Shown in pieces: positions 1-5,332 of a DNA stretch of 7,976 nucleotides. The stretch comes from Collinsella sp. (lineage in GTDB: Bacteria > Actinomycetota > Coriobacteriia > Coriobacteriales > Coriobacteriaceae), in the NCBI GenBank assembly GCA_020025115.1, contig JAHHSP010000052.1, positions 1-7,976 of the forward strand. Direction: 5' to 3'. A model generated the notes under the pieces. The model was not told the origin of the DNA. It worked only from the letters and a program-made list of their open reading frames with translations, and ran no database searches. Each line of letters opens with the position of its first letter. Within the stretch, counting starts at the first letter, position 1. The position numbers and the translations under genes are program-made.

Positions 1-347
1 GGAGCGGCGGTGGTGAAATCGCCGAAGCGATGATGGTCGACGACGCCGAAGATGGTGGCGTTCTCAAGGCCGGCGACGGACTGACCGGGCTCGTTGTGGT
101 CGGTGAGGATGACGAGCTGGGACTCGGCGCCCTCGACGGCCGGCTCGATGGCGTCGATCAGCGTCGGGGCGGGCACGCCGGCATCCTCGAGCAGCTTGGC
201 AGACTCGGCCGGCAGCGGGCCCAGGCAGCAGGCGGTATAGGTGTTGCCCTGATACTCAACCTGATTGAGCAGCTGGGACAGGACGACGGCGGACATGATG
301 GCGTCGTTGTCGGGGTTCTGGTGACCGAACACGAGGACGTTTGCCAT
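1..347 (-). CDS. ppaC: Manganese-dependent inorganic pyrophosphatase, DHH family (C-terminal part beyond the left edge)
   Basis: Family II inorganic pyrophosphatase, a cytosolic Mn/Co-dependent enzyme that hydrolyses pyrophosphate to two phosphates and so pulls biosynthetic reactions forward. The 115 visible codons open with MANVLVFGHQNPDNDAI, matching the start of Bacillus PpaC, with the metal ligands H9, D13 and D15 in place. The TDHNE motif follows (D83) and then the DHH signature VVDHHRFGDF (D104-H105-H106). Family members are about 310 residues, so roughly the first third is present; the remaining metal ligand and the C-terminal DHHA2 domain lie outside the window. The ATG at 345-347 is chosen because a strong Shine-Dalgarno sequence, GGGAGGA (353-359), sits just upstream and because the conserved GHQNPD motif needs this start. 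It is divergent from the PHP phosphatase gene. I am confident of the family; the truncation is only the window edge. Confidence 0.95.
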   Translation of the reverse strand, partial: MANVLVFGHQNPDNDAIMSAVVLSQLLNQVEYQGNTYTACCLGPLPAESAKLLEDAGVPAPTLIDAIEPAVEGAESQLVILTDHNEPGQSVAGLENATIFGVVDHHRFGDFTTAA

Positions 348-376
348 GGGGTTCCTCCCTTGTTTGCGAATACATG

Positions 377-393
377 GTTACAGCCATTGTAAC
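377..393. promoter_or_regulatory. Inverted repeat GTTACA-N5-TGTAAC over the ppaC -10 box, possible operator
   Basis: Perfect 6-bp arms separated by 5 bases (GTTACA 377-382, TGTAAC 388-393). The repeat covers the putative ppaC -10 hexamer and the likely start region, where a bound repressor would block transcription. No regulator family is recognised from the site, and a repeat this short can occur by chance in an intergenic region of 200 bases. Confidence 0.25.
386..391 (-). promoter_or_regulatory. Putative -10 box of the ppaC promoter (TACAAT)
   Basis: Read on the minus strand, TACAAT matches the sigma-70-type -10 consensus at five of six positions and lies about 38 bases upstream of the ppaC start. 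That would give a leader of about 30 nt carrying the GGGAGGA ribosome binding site. No good -35 hexamer is visible at 16-18 bases, and there is no extended TGn, so the call rests on the -10 match and its position. Confidence 0.4.
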
Positions 394-516
394 GCGCATC
401 GAACGCCGCCCATACCGACACGCGCAGCCCATCAATCCCATCGCACCCACGATCCCGGAGGAGCGGGACCACCGCACCCCAAACGATTCGCCAAGCTTCC
501 CGCTTTCCCCGCCTTT

Positions 517-526
517 TATATACAAT
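517..526 (+). promoter_or_regulatory. hisJ: Putative -10 region of the PHP phosphatase promoter (TATATACAAT)
   Basis: An AT-rich TATATACAAT stretch stands out in GC-rich surroundings 35 bases before the ATG at 562. Either TATATA (517-522) or TACAAT (521-526) could be the hexamer, giving a leader of about 30 nt. The best upstream candidate, TTCCCG (497-502, 18 bases before TACAAT), is a poor -35. This is the only promoter-like sequence I see on the plus strand of the divergent intergenic region. Confidence 0.45.
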
Positions 527-561
527 TCATAGGGCCTCGCACCGCCACAGATTGGACCCCC

Positions 562-1410
562 ATGCTCGCCGATTACCACGTGCATTCCGAATTCTCCGAC
601 GACTCCGTCTTTCCCATGAACGACGTCTGCGCCCTCGCCATCGAGCGCGGACTTGACGAGATCTGCTTCACCGACCATGTGGACTTTGGCGTGCGCCCCG
701 ATTGGGACGAATACCGCGCGGACCCTTCCTGTGCACCCATCATCCATGGACAGCCGTCCACCAACGTGGATTACGATCGGTATTTCCCGGCGATTGACGA
801 GGTGCGCGACCGCTTTGCCCCCGAGCTCACCGTGAAGACAGGCATGGAGTTCGGCGTGCAGACGCACACGATTGAGCGCTTCCAAGAGCTGTTCGGGCGT
901 TTTTCGGGCAAATGGGACTTCATCATCCTGTCGATCCACCAAGTGGACGACCAAGAGTTCTGGAACGGCGCCTTCCAGCAGGGCCGTACGCAAGACGAGT
1001 ACAACATGGGTTATTACGAGGAGGTGCTGCGCGTGGTCCAGCGCTTCGATGATTGGTCGGTGCTCGGCCACCTCGACCTCATCAAGCGCTACGACCAGGC
1101 CGGTCCCTGGCCGGACGCGAACGCCCGCGACATCGTGGCCGCGATCCTGGAGGAGGCCATCCGGCGCGGCAAGGGAATCGAGCTCAACACCTCATCCATC
1201 CGCTACGGCCTGGCCGATCTCACCCCAAGCACCGAGCTGCTGCGCCTGTACCGCGATCTGGGCGGGCGGATCCTCACGATCGGCAGCGACTCGCACAAGC
1301 CCGAACACCTCGGCGCGCACATTCCCATGATGCGCGAACGCCTGAAGGATATCGGGTTCGCCGAGTTTTGCACCTTCCAGGGCATGGAGCCCATGTTCCA
1401 CAGGCTGTAG
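562..1410 (+). CDS. hisJ: PHP-domain phosphatase, histidinol-phosphatase (HisJ/HisK) family
   Basis: A 282-residue PHP-fold metallophosphatase. Family members remove phosphate from L-histidinol phosphate in the penultimate step of histidine synthesis, in the cytosol. The expected metal-site motifs are in order: DYHVHSEFSDDS (H6, H8), FTDHVDFG (D38, H39), TGMEFG (E96), ILSIHQVDD (H126), LGHLDLIKRY (H170) and GSDSHKPEHLG (D243, H245). The ELNTSSIRYGL segment (207-217) and the closing FxxxEPMFH are typical of the HisJ-type subfamily, and the length fits the usual 260-285. The ATG at 562 is chosen because PHP proteins begin right at the HxH motif and a promoter-like box ends 35 bases upstream; the open frame upstream has no family residues. 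The ribosome binding site is weak (only GGA before CCCCC-ATG). No other his gene is visible, so the substrate is inferred from family alone; another phosphomonoester is possible. Confidence 0.88.
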   Translation: MLADYHVHSEFSDDSVFPMNDVCALAIERGLDEICFTDHVDFGVRPDWDEYRADPSCAPIIHGQPSTNVDYDRYFPAIDEVRDRFAPELTVKTGMEFGVQTHTIERFQELFGRFSGKWDFIILSIHQVDDQEFWNGAFQQGRTQDEYNMGYYEEVLRVVQRFDDWSVLGHLDLIKRYDQAGPWPDANARDIVAAILEEAIRRGKGIELNTSSIRYGLADLTPSTELLRLYRDLGGRILTIGSDSHKPEHLGAHIPMMRERLKDIGFAEFCTFQGMEPMFHRL

Positions 1411-1460
1411 CGCGGGCGCGGCATGGAGCCGCACTCGCCCGCAAGCCATCGGCCCCCTGC

Positions 1461-1489
1461 GCCCTGTCCATGTAGACGATGGACGGGGC
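1461..1489 (+). terminator. Hairpin after the PHP phosphatase gene, probable terminator without a clear U tract
   Basis: GCCCTGTCCAT and ATGGACGGGGC form an 11-bp stem with one G-U wobble around a 7-base loop (1472-1478), beginning 51 bases after the stop codon at 1408-1410. No T-run follows (ATCCGCAT), so it is not a textbook intrinsic terminator. It could instead stabilise the 3' end, or act in the leader of the downstream permease, whose start is 72 bases further on. Confidence 0.45.
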
Positions 1490-1560
1490 ATCCGCATGGC
1501 GCCGCCGCGCTCATACTCGCGAGCGGGCAAGACGATCAGGCAACCTACCCCGGAGTCCCC

Positions 1561-2760
1561 ATGGCATCTCTCCTCCTCCCCATCATCTACCTCACCTTTA
1601 TCTCACTCGGTCTCCCCGACTCGCTGCTGGGCACGGCATGGCCCGTCATGCACGTCGACCTCGGCGCGCCCGTGGCCGCGCAGAGCCTGATCTCGATCAT
1701 CATCTCCTGCTGCACGATCGTCTCGTCGCTTTTCACCGCCCGCCTGACAAATCGCCTGGGCACCGGGCGCCTCACCGCACTCTCCGTGGCGCTGACAGCC
1801 GCGGCCATCTTGGGGTTCACGACAACGAACGCGTTCTGGCAGCTCTGCCTCATCGCGATCCCGTACGGCCTGGGCGCCGGCGCCATCGACGCGGCGCTCA
1901 ACAACTACGTCGCCCTGAATTACGGCGCGCGGCATATGAGTTGGCTGCATTGTTGCTGGGGAATCGGCGCGAGCGCCGGTCCGCTCGTCATGGGATGGGC
2001 CCTCGGCAACTCGCTCGGCTGGCCCGGCGGATACCTCGTCATCGGCGCGACGCAGGTCGTCATCACCATGGTGCTGACGTTCGCGATTCCCCTGTGGAAC
2101 CGGGCGGCTCAAGCGGGAGGGCCCGGCGGCGAACGCGAGCAGGCCGTCGAGGCGGATGCCCCCACCGCCGCAACAGCGACCCCTCCGACGAACCGCGAGC
2201 TGCTGCGCCTACCCGGTGCACGAGCGGCCATCGCCTCTTTTGGCACGTACTGTGCGCTCGAAGGGTCCATCGGGCTGTGGATCGCAAGCTATCTCACTCT
2301 GGCACGCGGATTTGACGCCTCCGCCGCGGCGGCGGTCGTGGGCCAGTTCTATATCGGCATCACAGTCGGACGCCTCGTCTCGGGCTTTATCGCTCAATGG
2401 TTGACGAGCGAGAATCAAATCCGCCTTGGTCAGGCGCTCGTTGCAAGCGGGCTGATCGGCCTCGTCACGCTCGACGGACCCATCGCGTGCGGCACCTGCG
2501 TCCTCGTCGCCGGACTCGGATGCGCGCCCATCTACCCCAGCATCGTGGCGCTCACGCCCAAACGATTTGGCGAGCGCGCCTCTCAGGGGCTCGTCAGCCT
2601 GCAGATGGCCTGCGCATACGCCGGCTCCATGCTCGTTCCCCCGATCTTCGGCCTCGTTGCGGGGGCGGGAGGGGCGGCCCTCGTACCGCTCCTGGCAATC
2701 GCGCTCCTGGTCGCAAACGTCCTTCTCGCCGAGCGGGCCGTGCGAGCGACCGGGCATTAG
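1561..2760 (+). CDS. MFS permease, 12 transmembrane segments, substrate unknown
   Basis: A 399-residue major facilitator superfamily transporter, an inner-membrane secondary carrier. Hydrophobic segments lie at about 1-20, 38-60, 71-88, 91-111, 133-150 and 156-178, then a hydrophilic Ala/Pro/Glu-rich central loop (about 179-215), then six more at about 221-246, 256-281, 287-305, 307-328, 341-366 and 371-391. An MFS motif A-like loop is seen between TM2 and TM3 (ARLTNRLGTGRL, 60-71). The opening with LGLPDSLLGTAWP and the AIDAALNNYVALNYG stretch (108-122) resemble, from memory, permeases grouped with fucose permease (FHS-like), so a sugar or related solute is a guess only. The ATG at 1561 is chosen over an in-frame upstream one at 1423 because the upstream 46 residues are Pro/His/Arg-rich with no MFS character, and because GGAG (1552-1555) precedes 1561 at five bases. 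It converges on the ROK kinase gene. Confidence 0.85.
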   Translation: MASLLLPIIYLTFISLGLPDSLLGTAWPVMHVDLGAPVAAQSLISIIISCCTIVSSLFTARLTNRLGTGRLTALSVALTAAAILGFTTTNAFWQLCLIAIPYGLGAGAIDAALNNYVALNYGARHMSWLHCCWGIGASAGPLVMGWALGNSLGWPGGYLVIGATQVVITMVLTFAIPLWNRAAQAGGPGGEREQAVEADAPTAATATPPTNRELLRLPGARAAIASFGTYCALEGSIGLWIASYLTLARGFDASAAAAVVGQFYIGITVGRLVSGFIAQWLTSENQIRLGQALVASGLIGLVTLDGPIACGTCVLVAGLGCAPIYPSIVALTPKRFGERASQGLVSLQMACAYAGSMLVPPIFGLVAGAGGAALVPLLAIALLVANVLLAERAVRATGH

Positions 2761-2769
2761 GCGATACCG

Positions 2770-2806
2770 GCCGGTTGCGAAATGCGCTCCGCATCTCGCA
2801 ACCGGC
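2770..2806. terminator. Long hairpin between convergent genes, probable bidirectional terminator
   Basis: GCCGGTTGCGA (2770-2780) pairs perfectly with TCGCAACCGGC (2796-2806). After one A-C mismatch a further 5 bp (ATGCG with CGCAT) close on a 3-base loop, giving a 17-position stem with a single mismatch. It lies 9 bases after the MFS stop on one side and 36 bases after the ROK kinase stop on the other, as expected of a shared terminator. There is no strong T-run on either flank (TTACAAG on the plus side), so termination may not be purely intrinsic. Confidence 0.7.
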
Positions 2807-2842
2807 TTACAAGCACTTCACACCGCGTCGGGTGCGTCAGCT

Positions 2843-3805
2843 TTACACCTCGCGTGCGGCGGCGCGCAAAGCGACGTAGGCCGCGCCGAAGATGCCGGCG
2901 TCATTTCCGAGCTCGGCCACTTCGATGATGGTGTTCCGACTCACCTTGAGCGCGCGCTCCGCATATTTCTCGCGCAGGGTCTCGAGGAACACGTCGGACG
3001 AGGCAGAGGCGCCGCCGCCCAGCACGTAGACCTCGGGATCGACCACGGCGGAAACGATCTGCAACCCGCGGGCCAGATAGTCCATGGTCACATCGACTGC
3101 GGCGAGGGCGGTCTCATCGCCCTCGCGCGCGGCGCTGAACACCGAACGGGAATCGCTCGGGCCCACCAGCTCGACGGGATCGACCCCGCGCTCCTCGCAC
3201 AGGCGCTTGTAGTTGCTCACGACGCCGCTCGCCGAGGCATACTGCTCCAGGCATCCTCGCAAGCCGCAGCCGCAGATGCGCTCCTCATCCGGATTCACGC
3301 AAAGGTGCCCGATCTCACCGCCGGCGCCAAACGCGCCGTCGATGACATCGCCGTTCACCACGACGCCGCCACCGAGGCCGGTGCCGATCGTCACCATGAC
3401 CATGCTGCGGTGCCCTTGGGCGCTCCCGCGCCACACCTCGCCCATGGCCGCGGCGTTGGCGTCGTTCACGTAGCGAATGGCCGCATTGGGGCAACGCCCC
3501 ATGAGCGCCTCTTTGAGCGCGGGCGCGTCGATCTCGATGTTTGCCGCCAGGGTTATGGCCCCGCTGGCGGGAACAGGACAGGGAACGGCGAGGCCGATCC
3601 CCCGCACGAACAGCATGGGCTGACGAACCGCCCCCATGAGCTGCTCGATGCCACCCACCACGGCGGCGTAGCCCTCCTCGCACGCCAGCGAGGGAGTCGG
3701 GACGCTCGCCTTGCCGAGCAGGTCACCCGCCTCGTCGAACAGCCCGAGCTTGACGGAGGTCCCTCCCACGTCGATACCGATGTAATACTGCTTGCCCTCT
3801 GCCAT
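2843..3805 (-). CDS. glk: ROK-family glucokinase
   Basis: A 320-residue cytosolic sugar kinase of the ROK family; the closest pattern I recall is Bacillus glucokinase GlcK, which phosphorylates glucose with ATP for entry into glycolysis. The phosphate-binding DVGGTSVK is at 12-19, and the catalytic NDANAAAMGE at 114-123 has D115 as the expected base. A GTGLGGG glycine loop lies at 141-147 and AGGEIGH at 161-167. The zinc motif CGCGLRGCLE has C178, C180 and C185, with H167 as the fourth ligand. VLGGGAS (261-267) and ELGNDAGIFGAA (298-309) complete the family pattern, and length is normal. An ATG at 3818-3820 is in frame, but the bases after it, AAAGGAGG, are themselves the ribosome binding site for the ATG at 3803-3805, so the shorter form is preferred. 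The usual PGPV turn reads PCPV (75-78). Glucose is the likely but unproven substrate; other ROK hexose kinases look similar. Confidence 0.88.
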   Translation of the reverse strand: MAEGKQYYIGIDVGGTSVKLGLFDEAGDLLGKASVPTPSLACEEGYAAVVGGIEQLMGAVRQPMLFVRGIGLAVPCPVPASGAITLAANIEIDAPALKEALMGRCPNAAIRYVNDANAAAMGEVWRGSAQGHRSMVMVTIGTGLGGGVVVNGDVIDGAFGAGGEIGHLCVNPDEERICGCGLRGCLEQYASASGVVSNYKRLCEERGVDPVELVGPSDSRSVFSAAREGDETALAAVDVTMDYLARGLQIVSAVVDPEVYVLGGGASASSDVFLETLREKYAERALKVSRNTIIEVAELGNDAGIFGAAYVALRAAAREV

Positions 3806-3809
3806 GGGG

Positions 3810-3817
3810 CCTCCTTT
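3810..3817 (-). promoter_or_regulatory. Ribosome binding site that fixes the ROK kinase start (AAAGGAGG)
   Basis: On the minus strand AAAGGAGG is followed by CCCC and then the ATG at 3803-3805. The motif overlaps the first codons of a longer in-frame reading from an ATG at 3818-3820. A near-perfect Shine-Dalgarno sequence inside that extension argues that the extension is untranslated leader. Confidence 0.8.
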
Positions 3818-3822
3818 CATGA

Positions 3823-3843
3823 CGCCCGTCCGACATGCGGGCG
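3823..3843 (-). promoter_or_regulatory. Small hairpin in the ROK kinase leader
   Basis: Read as minus-strand RNA, CGCCCG and CGGGCG form a 6-bp all-GC stem around a 9-base loop, ending 5 bases before the AAAGGAGG ribosome binding site. It lies within the leader predicted from the TATAGT box. It may be just a GC-rich coincidence; no known riboswitch or protein-binding element is recognised. Confidence 0.25.
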
Positions 3844-3864
3844 ACGACGATGCATCCGTCCTCG

Positions 3865-3870
3865 ACTATA
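3865..3870 (-). promoter_or_regulatory. Putative -10 box of the ROK kinase promoter (TATAGT)
   Basis: TATAGT on the minus strand matches the -10 consensus at five of six positions in otherwise GC-rich DNA, 59 bases upstream of the ROK kinase start and 72 bases past the brnQ stop. No clear -35 element is found at normal spacing. If real, the kinase can be transcribed independently of brnQ. Confidence 0.4.
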
Positions 3871-3942
3871 CTCCGCATCCCCGCCGAAGCGCCCCACATC
3901 TCGCAATCCGCGCCGACACGTGGGCGGGAAACTCAAGATCGC

Positions 3943-5265
3943 TCATGCCGCGTTGCCGGCAGCGCCGCGGCGAACGCCCGACATCGCCACCCCGATCACC
4001 ATGCCGACCAGCGCCGGAACGACCCAGTTCATGCCGAGTCCGGCGAACGGCAGGGCGTCGAACGGCAACCAGGCGCCCGCGAAAAACGCATCGCGCAGCG
4101 CGGTGGAAACGCTCACGACGCCCGTGAGGCCCATGACCCATGGCCATGTGCGCGGCACCAAATCGCACCCCTTGTGCATCATGCCCATCACCACGAGCAC
4201 GATGGCCATGGGATACAGGGCGTTGAGCAGTGGAACCGAGAACGCCAGGATCGCATCGAGGCCGAAATTCGATACGGCGCAGGAGAACACCGCGAACCCG
4301 AGAGCCCACGTGCGGTAAGGCACGCGAGGAAACGCCTCGGCAAAATATGTACCGCAGCAGCTGATGAGACCGATGCACACGTTCAGGCATGCAAGCAGGA
4401 AGATCGCGGCAACGACAACCGTTCCGATGGAACCGAAGTGCAGGGTGGCCGAGGCCGTCAGGATGGCGGCGCCGTTGGTCGCGTCCGGCATGGCGGGGGC
4501 CATGTTCAGGCCCACCACGGCCAACCCGCAGTAGATGAGACCCATGAGCACGCCCGCGAACACTCCGGCACGCGAGACCTCGCGCGTGAGGCCCGCGTCA
4601 TCGGTCACGCCGAGCTCGCGGATATTCGTGGCGATGATGATGCCGAAGGTGAGCGACGCAAGCAAGTCCATGGTCTGATAACCCGTCTGGAAGCCGGCCA
4701 TGACCGCATTGCCCTCATACACGCCATGCACCGCGCGAGAAGCGTCCACGGGATCGATCAGCGCGGCACCCACCACGGCCACGATCAGCACGATGAGCGC
4801 GGGCCCGGTGATACGCCCCAGCAGTTTGGTGAGCGCGCTAGGGTGCATGGCCAGCAGGTACGCCACCGCGAAAAACACCACCGAGAACACGAGGCACGCC
4901 GCTTCGAGCGAGATGCCGGCGGGAAGCAATGGCTGCACCATCTCAAAAGCGGTCGACGAAGTGCGCGGGATGGCCAGACACGGTCCGATCGCAAGGTAAA
5001 TGGCGGCGACAAACACGCTCGAAAACACCGGATGCACGCGCGTGGCGAGGTCGCGGGCGGTGCCGGCGAGGCCGACGGCGATGATACCGAGCATGGGCAG
5101 CCCGATGCCGGTGATGAGGAAGCCGATCATGGCGGGCACGACGGCGTCGCCCGCCTGTAGGCCGAGAAGGGGCGGGATGATGAGGTTGCCCGCCCCGAAG
5201 AACATAGAGAACAAGGTAACGCCCACGAACAGGGACTGTCGGGATGTGAGTTTTGCGCTCGTCAT
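3943..5265 (-). CDS. brnQ: Branched-chain amino acid transporter BrnQ (LIVCS family)
   Basis: A 440-residue inner-membrane carrier for leucine, isoleucine and valine; the LIVCS family is generally cation-coupled. The N-terminal signature LFSMFFGAGNLIIPP (18-32) and the GPCLAIPRTSSTAFE stretch (94-108) are diagnostic, as is GYQTMDLLASLTFG (195-208). The protein is hydrophobic throughout, compatible with the family's 12 membrane segments, and its length is normal. Two starts are possible: a GTG at 5269-5271 and an ATG two codons later at 5263-5265. The GGAGG at 5275-5279 is 9 bases from the ATG but only 3 from the GTG, so the ATG is preferred. It follows the helicase gene by 67 bases on the same strand and precedes the ROK kinase gene by 137 bases. 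No T-box or leader peptide is visible in the short leader, so amino-acid-responsive attenuation is not supported. Confidence 0.95.
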   Translation of the reverse strand: MTSAKLTSRQSLFVGVTLFSMFFGAGNLIIPPLLGLQAGDAVVPAMIGFLITGIGLPMLGIIAVGLAGTARDLATRVHPVFSSVFVAAIYLAIGPCLAIPRTSSTAFEMVQPLLPAGISLEAACLVFSVVFFAVAYLLAMHPSALTKLLGRITGPALIVLIVAVVGAALIDPVDASRAVHGVYEGNAVMAGFQTGYQTMDLLASLTFGIIIATNIRELGVTDDAGLTREVSRAGVFAGVLMGLIYCGLAVVGLNMAPAMPDATNGAAILTASATLHFGSIGTVVVAAIFLLACLNVCIGLISCCGTYFAEAFPRVPYRTWALGFAVFSCAVSNFGLDAILAFSVPLLNALYPMAIVLVVMGMMHKGCDLVPRTWPWVMGLTGVVSVSTALRDAFFAGAWLPFDALPFAGLGMNWVVPALVGMVIGVAMSGVRRGAAGNAA

Positions 5266-5274
5266 GTGCACCTA

Positions 5275-5279
5275 CCTCC
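5275..5279 (-). promoter_or_regulatory. brnQ: Ribosome binding site of brnQ (GGAGG)
   Basis: The minus-strand sequence CGGAGGTAG precedes two adjacent in-frame starts, GTG-CAC-ATG. The distance favours the ATG (9 bases) over the GTG (3 bases). It is the only start in the window without a C-run between the ribosome binding site and the start codon. Confidence 0.65.
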
Positions 5280-5305
5280 GGATCGTCGTTTCCGTAATGG
5301 GTGAC

Positions 5306-5314
5306 ACTGTAGCA
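5306..5314 (-). promoter_or_regulatory. brnQ: Possible extended -10 promoter of brnQ (TGCTACAGT)
   Basis: On the minus strand TGC-TACAGT has the extended -10 TGn followed by a hexamer matching TATAAT at four of six positions. It lies in the 67-base gap between the helicase stop and the brnQ start, about 41 bases before the ATG. There is no convincing -35. The gap also lacks a terminator hairpin, so read-through from the helicase gene is equally plausible. Confidence 0.25.
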
Positions 5315-5332
5315 GAGTGGAGTGCCTATCTG

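Noticed and set aside
453..468. Inverted repeat TCCCG-GAGGAG-CGGGA in the divergent intergenic region
   Set aside because: The arms are only 5 bp, GC-rich, and not positioned on either promoter; likely chance. The GGAGGAG within it has no start codon at a suitable distance.
346..561. Extending the PHP phosphatase N-terminus to an in-frame ATG near 346
   Set aside because: The extra 72 residues are Pro/His/Arg-rich, would span the promoter-like TATATACAAT box and overlap the ppaC start, and PHP proteins begin at the HxH motif.
1423..1560. Extending the MFS permease to an in-frame ATG at 1423
   Set aside because: The extension is hydrophilic and crosses the 1461-1489 hairpin; the ATG at 1561 has GGAG at a suitable distance and begins directly with TM1.
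1479..2315. A 278-codon frame overlapping the MFS permease on the same strand, and a 252-codon antisense frame at 6045-6803 in pcrA
   Set aside because: Both have shadow-type composition (Arg/His/Pro or Ser/Arg-rich) and overlap genes with coherent family features.
3871..3942. A possible brnQ terminator around CCGCCCACGTGTCGGCG
   Set aside because: Only about 4 continuous base pairs form, with an 8-base loop and no T-run; it is too weak to call.
2567..4318. A 583-codon open frame on the plus strand across the ROK kinase and the brnQ 3' end
   Set aside because: It is antisense to two genes with clear family motifs, its translation is His/Arg/Ala-rich with no recognisable domain, and long stop-free antisense frames are expected in GC-rich coding DNA.
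3835..5160. A 441-codon open frame on the plus strand opposite brnQ
   Set aside because: Its translation is dominated by His, Arg, Asp and Gly, the typical antisense shadow of a hydrophobic membrane protein, and it has no ribosome binding site or family motif.
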